64,000 bases of DNA from assembly GCF_003388735.1 (NCBI RefSeq), contig NZ_QUBQ01000001.1:1736001-1800000 (forward strand), read 5' to 3'. Position numbers and translations under genes: made by a program. The DNA is from Paenibacillus paeoniae (GTDB taxonomy: Bacteria > Bacillota > Bacilli > Paenibacillales > Paenibacillaceae). The notes beneath the pieces are model-generated. The model had not been told where the DNA came from. It searched no databases and was given only the letters and a program-made list of their open reading frames with translations. This document shows positions 18,490-27,652 of the stretch, one piece after another (the stretch's first letter is position 1; every line of letters starts with the position of its first letter).

Positions 18490-18541
18490 TTGGGCCCATC
18501 ACCTGCATACAGAACGGTCAAGAAAGAGATGGTGAGAGCCG

Positions 18542-20758
18542 ATGAATATCAATTATTCGCTTACAGAGCAAGATAGAATTGCTGCAACGAAGGCTGTCGG
18601 AGCAGAAATTGAATATTGTGTCCCAGCTAACCTGTCGCTGCTTGGCTATCGTACAGCAGGCTCTCTGGTCATTGGGGAGAAGAAGTGGGCTTACATTGAG
18701 CATGGACAAGCAAAGGAAGTCGGTGTCATTACGGACTCATGGGCATACAAGGTGATCCCGCTCATCGGTAATGTGGTGCTTGAGACTGAAGATGAGCAGG
18801 GAAAGCGTGTCCTCGTTCGCTCAACGATGGAGCATGCCGCCCGCTTTGCCTATATGGCACAGGTACTGAATGATAAATCTGCATCCCGTCAAATCCGAAT
18901 TTTTAATCATGAAGAGGAAGTCACCTGTGTAAAGTGTGGCGGGGGATTAGTAGAAGGAACCCGCGTATGTCCAAGATGCACAAGTAAGTCCGCGGCTTTC
19001 AAAAAGTTGTTTCATGTCTCGAAGTTTCATTGGAGGTCGCTTGCAATCGGTCTAATTGTCATGATTGCAGCTTCTGCGATCGCACTGACAGGACCTTATT
19101 TTCAGGAAGTTCTCATTAACGGTGTTTTGCGACCACCTGATGGGCAAAGTCCAAGCATGCGACTGTTTTATCTAGCACTTGCCGCCATGATTGGCGGACT
19201 TGTAATCGGAGAATTGCTGTCCATTGTCCGGGCGCGTGTCATGGCTAATGCCAGCTCCAACATTGTCGCCGATCTGCGCAAAATGGTGTATGAGAGAATC
19301 CAAAACCTGTCTCTGGGCTTCATGACCTCCCAAAGGGCGGGTGATGTGATGAACAGGGTCACTGCGGATACAGATCGTATCCGGCAACTGATTCAGGAGC
19401 TATGCACAACAGCAATCTATCAACTCATTTTGCTGGTTGCTGCTAGTGCCTTGCTCTTTAGTGCTGACTGGCGTTTAGCATGTGTGGTGCTGCTGCCTGC
19501 TCCTATTGTAGCCTACATCAACATGTATTTATGGAAGCATGTGTTGTGGAAGTTATATGAAAAGCAGTGGGCCATCTATGACCGGGGGACCTCATTCATG
19601 CATGATGTACTGAGCGGCATCCGGGTCGTCAAGGCGTTCGGCAAGGAAGAGCGAGAGATTAAAAAATTTCGCACGCTTCATCGTGAATTTGCCAACGCTA
19701 CCATAAAGAGTGAAACCCTGTTCAACATGATCGCTCCAATCACCAACTATTTGATTCAGCTCGGTCAATATGTTGTACTGCTGCTTGGTTGCAATATGAT
19801 TTTGGACAATCAGATGAATGTAGGCGAATTGGTCAAGTTCAGCATGTATGCGACCATGGTGTTTGGCCCGATTTCCTGGATGATGTTTATGCCACGATGG
19901 GTCGCTAATGGTTTGATTTCGATTGACCGTGTATTTTCGGTCATTGATGAACAGCCGGAGGTGCTGGAGGCTGAAAAGGCGGTTAAGCATAAGATTCGCG
20001 GGACCATTTCATTCCGTCATATTTATTTTGGCTATAAGTCCCATGAGCCAGTGTTGAAGGACGTATCCTTTGATATTCATGAGGGGGAAATGATCGGTTT
20101 GGTGGGTCACTCAGGTTCCGGAAAGTCGACTCTGATTAATCTCGTCTCGCGTTTTTATGATGTGAATGAGGGACAAATTACAATGGACGGTATAGATATC
20201 CGGAACATCCAGCAGGATGATTTGCGTTCACAGATCGGTGTCGTGCTTCAGGAGACCTTCTTGTTCACAGGGACCATACTGGATAATATCCGGTACTCCA
20301 AACCGGATGCGACACATGAAGAAGTCATTCGGGCTGCGAGAATCGCCAATGCTCATTCCTTTATCATGAATCTGCCGGATGGTTACGATACGTTGCTTCA
20401 AGAAAACGGAAACAATATATCCGGTGGTGAGCGCCAGCGTCTGGCGATTGCAAGGGCAATTCTGAATGATCCCCCGCTGCTTATTCTAGACGAAGCGACC
20501 TCTGCGCTCGACATTGAGACAGAGGGTCTCATCCAGGAGGCACTACAACGGGTTATGCGAGGACGAACGACCATTGCAATTGCCCATAGGCTGTCGACGC
20601 TTCGCCATGTTGACCGGCTTGTCGTACTGGAGAAGGGGAGAATTGCGGAGATGGGTTCTCATGCCGAGTTGATGGAGAAGAAGGGCATTTACTATAAGCT
20701 GATTACGGCTCAAAGGAAGATGTCAAAGAAAAATCAAAGTGAAGAGCTGACCGGTTAA
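18542..20758 (+). CDS. Second ABC exporter half-transporter with zinc-ribbon N-terminus
   Basis: Membrane/ATPase fusion of 738 residues, paralogous to the first gene of the operon. N-terminal soluble domain, CxxC pairs (CVKCGGG and CPRC, about 128-148), six membrane helices, then an ATPase domain with GHSGSGKST, ISGGERQRLAIARAI, LLILDEATSALD and AHRLST. Both ATP sites of the predicted heterodimer keep their catalytic Glu, so no degenerate site is seen. It starts 52 bp after the DUF1854 gene. No terminator of quality was found before the next gene. Confidence 0.87.
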   Translation: MNINYSLTEQDRIAATKAVGAEIEYCVPANLSLLGYRTAGSLVIGEKKWAYIEHGQAKEVGVITDSWAYKVIPLIGNVVLETEDEQGKRVLVRSTMEHAARFAYMAQVLNDKSASRQIRIFNHEEEVTCVKCGGGLVEGTRVCPRCTSKSAAFKKLFHVSKFHWRSLAIGLIVMIAASAIALTGPYFQEVLINGVLRPPDGQSPSMRLFYLALAAMIGGLVIGELLSIVRARVMANASSNIVADLRKMVYERIQNLSLGFMTSQRAGDVMNRVTADTDRIRQLIQELCTTAIYQLILLVAASALLFSADWRLACVVLLPAPIVAYINMYLWKHVLWKLYEKQWAIYDRGTSFMHDVLSGIRVVKAFGKEEREIKKFRTLHREFANATIKSETLFNMIAPITNYLIQLGQYVVLLLGCNMILDNQMNVGELVKFSMYATMVFGPISWMMFMPRWVANGLISIDRVFSVIDEQPEVLEAEKAVKHKIRGTISFRHIYFGYKSHEPVLKDVSFDIHEGEMIGLVGHSGSGKSTLINLVSRFYDVNEGQITMDGIDIRNIQQDDLRSQIGVVLQETFLFTGTILDNIRYSKPDATHEEVIRAARIANAHSFIMNLPDGYDTLLQENGNNISGGERQRLAIARAILNDPPLLILDEATSALDIETEGLIQEALQRVMRGRTTIAIAHRLSTLRHVDRLVVLEKGRIAEMGSHAELMEKKGIYYKLITAQRKMSKKNQSEELTG

Positions 20759-20899
20759 GGTCAACTGCAGATCATTTGCGATTTTGTTCTGATTTCATAC
20801 GATGCGCTCCGTATTCGCTGGTGTTAAACGTACATCCTCCAAGTCATTATGAAGAATACGAAAGGTAATAGGGGACATTTAAGAAAGGGATTGATACTT

Positions 20900-22144
20900 A
20901 TGTTAACAACAAGCACAACTTCAGAACCTAAATCAAAGTCAAAGCGACTTCTTATTGCTATCATTTTAGGCACACTTGCCGGGATCGGACCTTTGAGTAT
21001 TGATATGTATTTGCCAGCACTGCCGGCCATCTCGCTAGATTTGGAGGCGTCAGCTTCATTAGCACAGCTCAGTTTAACGGCAACACTTATCGGTATCGCT
21101 CTAGGACAATTGATCTTAGGCCCGATCAGTGATTGGAAAGGGCGCCGTGCTCCGCTGCTAATCGGAATGAGCTCTTATGCCATCATTTCTTTGTTGTGTG
21201 TCGTTGCGCCTAATATCACCTTCTTTATTGTACTTCGGTTTATCCAAGGTGTTGTTGGATCTGCGGGTATCGTTATTGCTTTCGCGAGCGTGCGAGATCT
21301 CTATTCGGGACCGGAATTAACAAAGTTTTTAGCCTTGTTGATGCTTGTAAATGGGACAGCTCCCATTATTGCACCAATAGCTGGAGGGGAGATTGTAACC
21401 CTTACCTCTTGGCGAGGTGTATTTGTCGTTTTAGCTATTTTAGGGGTGGCCTTGTTTACTGCCGTATTCTTTGGTCTTAAAGAAACGCTGCCTGTAGAGC
21501 GACGTTCAGAAGGCGGACTTGCTCATACGCTAATTACCTACCGAGGGTTGCTTGGTAATCCCGGTTTTATGGGATATGCCTTCACACAGGGATTCATTAT
21601 GGCAGCCATGTTTGCTTATATTTCGGGGTCGTCTTTTGTCTTGCAGGAATTGTACGGCATGACTCCACGCGAATTCAGTCTTGTTTTCGCTTCGAACGGA
21701 ATTGGTGTCATCCTGACTACGCAAATTGCTAGCCGACTCGCGGGGAAAGTTGCTCCACGCAAGCTGCTGATGGCAGGGCTCATGATTGCCATGACAGGGG
21801 CGCTCTTATTAATCGCTTCTGTAACCTTTTTAGCCTCTTTACCCGTTGTTCTTGCCGGTTTCTTTTTCATTGTTTCCAGTGTGGGACTTGTGATGAGCAC
21901 GTCCACATCACTCGCTCTTCAGGATCAGGGAGGTACTGCAGGAAGCGCCTCGGCGTTGCTGCTTAGTATGTCATTCGTACTTGGAGGAATCGCTGCCCCC
22001 CTAACAGGCTTAGGTGGTAAAGAGACAGCAGCCCCTATTGCGATCGTCATCACGGGATTGGTTGTCGCGGCGATTACGAGCTATATGTTGCTTATTCAAA
22101 AGTCGTCTAGAGCAATGAAAACAAAGTCATTTAAGAATAAATAA
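20900..22144 (+). CDS. Bcr/CflA-family MFS drug exporter
   Basis: Twelve-helix proton antiporter of 414 residues. The family mark GPLSIDMYLPALPAI lies in helix 1, and GPISDWKGRRAPLL in the loop between helices 2 and 3. ATG 20900 is chosen because AAAGGGA lies 9 nt before it; the longer frame from 20849 has none. Relatives export bicyclomycin, chloramphenicol or sulfonamides. A second MFS exporter follows, so this is a small efflux island; no regulator of its own is next to it. Confidence 0.87.
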   Translation: MLTTSTTSEPKSKSKRLLIAIILGTLAGIGPLSIDMYLPALPAISLDLEASASLAQLSLTATLIGIALGQLILGPISDWKGRRAPLLIGMSSYAIISLLCVVAPNITFFIVLRFIQGVVGSAGIVIAFASVRDLYSGPELTKFLALLMLVNGTAPIIAPIAGGEIVTLTSWRGVFVVLAILGVALFTAVFFGLKETLPVERRSEGGLAHTLITYRGLLGNPGFMGYAFTQGFIMAAMFAYISGSSFVLQELYGMTPREFSLVFASNGIGVILTTQIASRLAGKVAPRKLLMAGLMIAMTGALLLIASVTFLASLPVVLAGFFFIVSSVGLVMSTSTSLALQDQGGTAGSASALLLSMSFVLGGIAAPLTGLGGKETAAPIAIVITGLVVAAITSYMLLIQKSSRAMKTKSFKNK

Positions 22145-22261
22145 TGTAAGTACGTCATTTGAATGACATCCGACATCCGTGTTATTCCTGAGATCATGCA
22201 GGAACTAATGAGGATCCTAGCTACAAGCAAACGATAAATATTTAGACTAAGGGGATTACAG

Positions 22262-23785
22262 ATGACAAACGAATATGCTCAAGTTGTTAATGACATGCCT
22301 AAGGCTACATGGCGTGAATGGTTGGGCTTGGTACCTTTGACTTTAGCACTTTTTATGCTGGCAACAGATATGACCATACTGTTTCTTGCCATGCCATCCA
22401 TTGCTGCCGACTTAGCACCGAGCGCTACACAAATGCTCTGGATTATTCATGTAGGTGAATTGTTGGCGGTGGGATTTTTCTTGACGATGGGACGTTTGGG
22501 GGATCGTATTGGTAGGAAGCGATTGCTTATTATCGGGGTAACAGTATACGGACTAGCCTCCATTGTTGCTGCATTTTCCACAGAATCATGGATGTTAATT
22601 GCTTCACGGGCACTTCTCGGTGTAGCTTCAGCAACGGTCATGCCATCTACGATGTCGCTATTGCGAAACATGTTTTTCGACCAGAAGCAATTTTCAGTGG
22701 CTATTGCTATTATTATGAGCTCATACTCTGCTGGTATGGCCCTTGGTCCTCCAATAGGAGGCATACTCTTAGATCATTTTTGGTGGGGAGCGGTATTTCT
22801 TGTTAATGTTCCTGCTGTCCTTGTATTGTTAGTAACTGCACCTCTTCTTCCCGAGTACAGCGATAAGAATTCTCCACGTATGGATTTAGTTAGCGTACTG
22901 TTGTCGTCACTGGCATTAATCACCTTTATTTATGCTTTGCAAGAAATGGCTAGTCATGGTTTAAAAATACTTTACTTTGGTCTAATTGGCCTTAGTATAG
23001 CCATTGGGTATCTATTCATAAATCGACAGATGCGCACTAAAGATCCATTGCTAGATTTGTCTATGTTTAAAATTCCAGTATTAACTTATTCATTAATTGC
23101 ACGAGTATTTTTATCATTGTTAATTGTAGGTGAGAGCATGCTTTTTGCCCAACATCTACAAGTGATTGGGCTTTCACCCACAGAGGCGGGGCTCTTGCTG
23201 ATTATTCCAGCAATTTTTTCAATTGCGGGTACTTTAGTGTCTCCTGTGCTTACAAGGTGGATGCGTCCAACCTATGCTATGGTATCTAATCTGCTCATTG
23301 CAGGAATTGGCGCATTTTTACTTGCCTTGACGGTTCATACGGCCGATATAGTTCTCTTGATGATTGGTGCATCGTTGATGGGGATTGGCGTTGGACCGAC
23401 CATTACCATTGCCAGTGATCAAATTATTTCCAGTGTACCTCAAGAACGTGCGGGTACTGCTTCAGCGTTGAGTGATGTTAGCAGTGGGCTGGGATCTGTA
23501 TTGAGTGTTTCCATTATTGGAAGCGTCGGAATGCTCATTTATCGTTGGAATTTAACAGATGTAATACCGACTGGAGTGCAGCCAGAAATAGCAAGTTCGG
23601 CTATGGAAAGCGTAGGAACAGCTCTTGCAGTATCAGATGGGTTACCCGAAATGCTTCAAGCCGTACGGTTTTCCTCTACCGGTGCACTTCAATCTGTATA
23701 TGGGCTCGTTACAATCGGTTTCTTAGCCTTAGTCATTTTTGTTTTATGGAAACTCAGACTCCGAAACCCGTCCGTTGGAAACTAA
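22262..23785 (+). CDS. DHA2-family (QacA/SmvA-like) 14-helix MFS exporter
   Basis: Protein of 507 residues with about 14 membrane helices. LATDMTILFLAMPSI in helix 1 carries the acidic residue typical of DHA2 drug exporters. GRLGDRIGRKRLLI is MFS motif A and SAGMALGPPIGGILL is motif C of antiporters. AAGGGG precedes the ATG. It probably exports cationic or hydrophobic toxicants. Confidence 0.87.
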   Translation: MTNEYAQVVNDMPKATWREWLGLVPLTLALFMLATDMTILFLAMPSIAADLAPSATQMLWIIHVGELLAVGFFLTMGRLGDRIGRKRLLIIGVTVYGLASIVAAFSTESWMLIASRALLGVASATVMPSTMSLLRNMFFDQKQFSVAIAIIMSSYSAGMALGPPIGGILLDHFWWGAVFLVNVPAVLVLLVTAPLLPEYSDKNSPRMDLVSVLLSSLALITFIYALQEMASHGLKILYFGLIGLSIAIGYLFINRQMRTKDPLLDLSMFKIPVLTYSLIARVFLSLLIVGESMLFAQHLQVIGLSPTEAGLLLIIPAIFSIAGTLVSPVLTRWMRPTYAMVSNLLIAGIGAFLLALTVHTADIVLLMIGASLMGIGVGPTITIASDQIISSVPQERAGTASALSDVSSGLGSVLSVSIIGSVGMLIYRWNLTDVIPTGVQPEIASSAMESVGTALAVSDGLPEMLQAVRFSSTGALQSVYGLVTIGFLALVIFVLWKLRLRNPSVGN

Positions 23786-24177
23786 GTCATTTGAGAATGA
23801 ATACTGAAAGGGTACGTCTGCTGAATGGCGAGCGTTTTATTGCTAAGATCGTTTTCTCATGAAGGATTCATTTTAGATAATTCAAGTTCTTCTGGGATCT
23901 TGAAGCTAATGACAAATGAGGATATTCTTGCAACCGCCTATTCAGCGGACATTTCTTGAAGGGTGATGACCTCTACTTTTTTTCAATCTTTGTGCCGAGT
24001 TACTAAAAAAAAATAAAAAATTTGACTTGTAAATCTATTTATGAAGGCCATTGACAATCCTTTGCTACTGTTTCGGAACTAACTAGACAGTTAGATCCGG
24101 ATGGTGAAGGCATCCAGTTCTCCAGCAAAATTTAAAGGCATATTACATGATCAATTGTTTTTTACTTTGTATTATGC
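23786..24177. other. Intergenic region with a small operator-like palindrome
   Basis: About 390 bp without a gene. CTAACT-AGAC-AGTTAG at 24079-24094 resembles operators bound by TetR repressors of MFS pumps. It lies downstream of the pump gene, so the locus may once have carried such a regulator. Confidence 0.35.
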
Positions 24178-24690
24178 TCATTTTGTTCTCTCTACAGAAT
24201 ACAGAAAAAATTCCATGTCTATATTCCTAAAATTCTGAGTATCTTTATCAATCATATTCATACCGTTTCGAACAGCAACTTTTTGAGAGGCTATATTTGT
24301 GTCCCTAATAGAATAAACCCTATTTACATTAAGAACTGAGAATGCGTATTCCTTGCAAGCAATTGCCGCTTCTGTTGCGTAACCTTTGTGCCAATACGCT
24401 TTTTGAAACAAAAATCCTATTTCCAAAATTTCTTTTTCTCTCCAGCCTTGCATTGTCAAGCCACATTGACCAATCATTTCGTTTGTTTCTTTTAATACAA
24501 CAGCCCAAAGTCCAAAACCATACTCTTCATATCTTTTAAGATGCCTGTTAAGCCAATTTTGTGCTTCTTCTAAGTTGAATGCACTTTCATAAGCAGCACG
24601 CATTACTTCCTCATCACACAATATTCCGCACAATGCATCATAATCGGACTGCACCATTTCTCTAATTATAAGACGTTTTGTTTCTATCAA
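24178..24690 (-). CDS. RimJ/RimL-type GNAT acetyltransferase
   Basis: Acetyltransferase of 170 residues: ETKRLIIREM at the start, IGQCGLTMQGW, EIGFLFQKAYWHKGYATEA as the acetyl-CoA site, and RNGMNMI. I place the start at TTG 24690, 6 nt after AGGTGG; the open frame runs further to 24813 but that part lies over a MerR fragment in another frame. The first 29 bp overlap that fragment, so the gene seems to have been joined to a cut metal-response locus. It may use the ribosome site that arose at the junction. Confidence 0.75.
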   Translation of the reverse strand: MIETKRLIIREMVQSDYDALCGILCDEEVMRAAYESAFNLEEAQNWLNRHLKRYEEYGFGLWAVVLKETNEMIGQCGLTMQGWREKEILEIGFLFQKAYWHKGYATEAAIACKEYAFSVLNVNRVYSIRDTNIASQKVAVRNGMNMIDKDTQNFRNIDMEFFLYSVERTK

Positions 24691-24838
24691 AATCTCCCAC
24701 CTTTCTATATCGGCATTGACCATTTTTGCGTTCAGGAGGAGGAGGGAACCCAACGGATTCATAATAACGCAGCGTCGAGGCATTAATCTCTGCCTTTGCC
24801 GCGAGCTGACCAATACTCAATCCAGCTATAACAATCAC
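24662..24838 (-). pseudogene. Truncated MerR-family regulator (N-terminal HTH only)
   Basis: From GTG 24838 the frame reads GLSIGQLAAKAEINASTLRY, then YESVGFPPPPERKNGQCRY, a typical MerR winged helix. It then loses similarity near codon 48 and stops at 24662-24664. The dimer helix and metal-binding domain are gone. The fragment is divergent from the promoter at 24842-24872, exactly where an intact merR gene would lie. Confidence 0.75.
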
Positions 24839-24841
24839 CTA

Positions 24842-24872
24842 TTGACTTAAAGTTAGCTTTAAGTTTTATGAT
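24842..24872 (+). promoter_or_regulatory. MerR-type promoter with overlong spacer and central dyad
   Basis: TTGACT (24842-24847) and TATGAT (24867-24872) are 19 bp apart, not 17. The perfect dyad ACTTAAAG-TTAG-CTTTAAGT (24845-24864) lies between. This is the classic layout that MerR activators untwist. It faces the two small genes to the right. Confidence 0.85.
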
Positions 24873-24903
24873 TGCATTATAACTTTCTTGGAAGATGATG
24901 TAA

Positions 24904-25161
24904 ATGAAAAAGGGCAGTTGGCTTGCCGGTCATTGGAATATTAGGGGCATGCGCTTTATGCTGCGCGCTGCCGCTTATTGGAGGTCTAGCTGTTATAGGG
25001 AAGGGATATCCTCCTTCTTTTTGAATCCGTTTGTTATTGCTGATGTCGCGCTTATACTCATCGTAGTTGCCATCATGATTTATCATAGACGAAAAACAAA
25101 TGGAGCCACTTGTATGTCAACAGGATGTGGTTGCAACTCTTGCAAGACAAAAGGAGCATAA
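24904..25161 (+). pseudogene. Frame-disrupted small membrane protein of the metal-response operon
   Basis: The frame from ATG 24904 is open for 85 codons, but its first third is hydrophilic nonsense. The +1 frame at 24914-25009 instead reads VGLPVIGILGACALCCALPL and then IGGLAVIG, a Cys-rich membrane helix. The original frame returns with LNPFVIADVALILIVVAIMI and a Cys-rich tail (STGCGCNSC). The intact protein would be a two-helix, Cys-motif membrane protein like those in mercury or other metal operons. Two opposite single-base changes, near 24909-24913 and 24998-25018, have scrambled the middle; they may be mutations or sequencing errors. Confidence 0.6.
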
Positions 25162-25166
25162 GAGAT

Positions 25167-25508
25167 ATGGAACAAGATATACCGGTGGCATGCTGTCATT
25201 CTGTATTTACAAGGGAACAACGCGTGGATTACAAAAGTATCTGGGGAGGGCTTGAAACAAGAAGGATCAGCATTTCCGAGCTTGAAAAGGGATATCAACA
25301 TCAATTTCCTGGAGATGCGGAAACGCTGCGGCTTATCAATGAATGGGTAAGCATGGAGCGAAAATGCTGTGCATTCTTAACATTTACGGTCATTGCGCGC
25401 CATACAGAAGAGCCTATTTTTCTGCAGTTGACAGAAAATGAAGAAGCAAAGGCATTCCTGCAAGCGGACATTCAGTCCAACATAAATATCATAATAAGTG
25501 AATCATAG
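25167..25508 (+). CDS. Small protein with conserved E-x-x-C-C motif, metal-response locus
   Basis: Protein of 113 residues, ATG 10 nt after AAAGGAG. VACCHSVFTREQR, then FPGDAETLRLINEWVSMERK and CCAFLTFTV resemble uncharacterised proteins often encoded beside MerR regulators and Cys-rich membrane proteins. The paired Cys residues suggest soft-metal binding. It is co-directional with the disrupted membrane gene (5-bp gap) and ends in a terminator, so the two form one operon under the MerR-type promoter. Confidence 0.7.
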   Translation: MEQDIPVACCHSVFTREQRVDYKSIWGGLETRRISISELEKGYQHQFPGDAETLRLINEWVSMERKCCAFLTFTVIARHTEEPIFLQLTENEEAKAFLQADIQSNINIIISES

Positions 25509-25523
25509 GAGAAAAAATGGCCG

Positions 25524-25543
25524 CAGCTATCAGCTGCTTTTTC
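25524..25543 (+). terminator. Terminator of the metal-response operon
   Basis: GCAGCT-ATC-AGCTGC followed by five T. Confidence 0.75.
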
Positions 25544-26163
25544 GTTCATCGGAAGATCTCGGCGGAGCAGAGCCGGAGCGCGAAAGGAGGGCAAAACCTT
25601 GGAACTTATAATTTTGATATCTGAAAAAGACATATAAAATGTATGACATTAAATAAAAACCATCGATATATAAGGGGTTTTTCATAATCATAGACATATG
25701 TACAAAATACGAGTTTTGTGAAATAGTATGAAATAAATCACGTAAGATAGTTTGCTAATCCATCCATATCATTTTAGTTTAGCAAACATCTCCTAGGTGC
25801 TGTGTTACCAAACTTCTTCGTTACCTTAGTGCCTAAATACGCATTACCAGTATTATTACGTATTAATTCCCCTTGTTTTGCATCTAAAGAAAATATTTAA
25901 ACCATATTTTTTGAATGGCCTATCTACAATTTTATCATAATTCATTGTTCACTCATAAGTTTCAAATTGTCCTTTTCAGCACTTGAAAACCCTCTAAAAT
26001 AATTTTTAATCTAATCGAAAGCTTTTATATTATGATATCAGCCCACGAAATCTTGCATTTAATTCCAAATTTATGATTGACAATATGTTGCCCTAGGGTC
26101 CTGTTTGTCTGATCCATATGTTTAAAGAACTTTGAACCCTCCTGCCCCTCTTCATCTTTTTTT
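25544..26163. other. AT-rich intergenic region, no gene seen
   Basis: About 620 bp, strongly AT-rich in its second half, without convincing reading frames on either strand and without strong hairpins. Confidence 0.4.
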
Positions 26164-26214
26164 GAACGACCGTTCGTTTAATTATTGACTAATGGACTGG
26201 TCTGAACGTATACT
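26164..26214 (+). promoter_or_regulatory. Promoter and palindrome before the second TetR gene
   Basis: AACGA-CCGT-TCGTT (within 26164-26178) precedes TTGACT (26185-26190), an 18-bp spacer and TATACT (26209-26214). GACCGTTC is a common TetR half-site pattern. It may serve autoregulation of the TetR-SDR pair. Confidence 0.6.
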
Positions 26215-26232
26215 ATCTCCTATGACCTAAGA

Positions 26233-26850
26233 ATGGAGGTATGTCCTATCAAGAAAAAGGAAGTCACATCAACACATCTTATTGAGGTCTCTTTTGAGCT
26301 ATTTGCCCAGTTTGGCTTGGAGAAAACCAGCCTGGGGATGATCGCAAAAGCAGCGGGAATGACCAAATCGTCCATTTACTATCATTATGCTACAAAAGAA
26401 GATTTGATCAGCAGCACCTTCGACCATATGTTTAGTGATCATAAATTTTCAACCTATTTCCAAACTGACCTTGTTACGGAAGATAATTTTGGCGATGTTT
26501 TGTTTCAAGGAGGGTTAAACATGTTGCCCAAGCAGGACATGAACCATCGTGCCTCGCTCCGGGTATTAAATGAATTTATGACGCTCGCTGAACGCGACGA
26601 TCAATACAGACAGCGAATTATGAGCATTCAGTGTGATTTTATAGAGGGGTTCCATCGACTTGTAGCGCTGGGAGCTGAGTGGGGAATCGTTTCGTCGGAA
26701 CACGTTGAAGAAAAAGCTACCCTGCTAGCTCTTACAATCGATCATTTGTCGAGATGCATGATGCTTAAATTCGAGCTGGACTATCACGCCTTATGGAGGG
26801 AAGCCGTTAACAGCTTTCTATATCGCGGCATGCAAAATCATTCAAATTAA
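26233..26850 (+). CDS. TetR-family regulator of the benzil-reductase-like gene
   Basis: Regulator of about 200 residues with an N-terminal HTH (LFAQFGLEKTSLGMIAKAAG, then TKSSIYYHYATKEDLI) and a helical C-terminus. The start is unclear. The in-frame ATG 26233 has no ribosome site, while GGAGGT at 26235-26240 is followed by an out-of-frame ATG (26241) that would need one base removed to read MSIKKKEV. It lies 20 bp before the SDR gene, so both are probably one operon with self-regulation. Confidence 0.82.
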   Translation: MEVCPIKKKEVTSTHLIEVSFELFAQFGLEKTSLGMIAKAAGMTKSSIYYHYATKEDLISSTFDHMFSDHKFSTYFQTDLVTEDNFGDVLFQGGLNMLPKQDMNHRASLRVLNEFMTLAERDDQYRQRIMSIQCDFIEGFHRLVALGAEWGIVSSEHVEEKATLLALTIDHLSRCMMLKFELDYHALWREAVNSFLYRGMQNHSN

Positions 26851-26870
26851 TCGATTATGGAGGTTTATAG

Positions 26871-27620
26871 ATGAAAGCTTATATCATTACAGGCACATCA
26901 AGGGGTATCGGAGAAGCAATGGCGGAGCAATTGCTCAAATCGGGAAATAGCGTATATTGTATTTCTAGAAACGTAAACGTCAAGCTGGAGGAAGTAGCCG
27001 TCACACAGGGGGCACAGTTGAGCTATCATACATACGACTTGAACGAGCTAACTGGAATTGACCAATTGATGGAGACGATCATAGCCTCCGTGAAACAAGC
27101 GCCAGATTTGGAGGGCGTCTATCTGATTAACAATGCTGGAGTACTCTCCCCCGTCATGCCGATTGAACAATGTGAATCCGAGCTGATTATCCAGAATGTA
27201 ACGATTAATCTGCTTGCTCCCATGATACTGACTTCACGCTTTATAGAGCTGACAAAAGAACTCGACGTAGACAAAAGGGTTATGAATGTCTCTTCCGGCT
27301 CGGCCAAATTTCTGCTGCCCGCCCAGAGCTGTTACAGTACCTCGAAGTCCGGAATCGATACATTCTCCAGAAGCATTAATCTTGAACAGCAGCATGCGTC
27401 CAACCCTGTGAAAATTGCGTCCGTTTATCCCGGAATGATCGATACCGTGATGCAGGCTGAAATACGTTCCGCAAGTAAGGAAAACTTCCCGTATGTCGAT
27501 CAATTTATCCAACTAGCAAAGGACGGACTGCTTCAGACTCCTGAAGATACGGCGACGAAGCTGCTGGATCTGCTGCTGAGCAAGGAATACGGACAATCGC
27601 CGTTGGTCGAACAATTGTAA
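26871..27620 (+). CDS. SDR similar to Bacillus benzil reductase (YueD)
   Basis: NADPH-dependent short-chain reductase of 249 residues with cofactor motif TGTSRGIG at the extreme N-terminus, NNAGV, the SSGSA strand with catalytic Ser and Tyr-Lys in YSTSK. Length and motif spacing fit the sepiapterin-reductase/benzil-reductase branch. TGGAGG precedes the ATG. Its natural substrate is unknown; alpha-diketones are plausible. Next to a TetR regulator, hence probably inducible. Confidence 0.8.
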   Translation: MKAYIITGTSRGIGEAMAEQLLKSGNSVYCISRNVNVKLEEVAVTQGAQLSYHTYDLNELTGIDQLMETIIASVKQAPDLEGVYLINNAGVLSPVMPIEQCESELIIQNVTINLLAPMILTSRFIELTKELDVDKRVMNVSSGSAKFLLPAQSCYSTSKSGIDTFSRSINLEQQHASNPVKIASVYPGMIDTVMQAEIRSASKENFPYVDQFIQLAKDGLLQTPEDTATKLLDLLLSKEYGQSPLVEQL

Positions 27621-27652
27621 TACGCAGTCGCTGACAGCGCGTATTTCAAACC

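Noticed and set aside
26241-26285. Out-of-frame ATG after GGAGGT as start of a separate leader peptide
   Set aside because: Only 14 codons until the stop; an indel in the TetR start region or an alternative start is the simpler reading.
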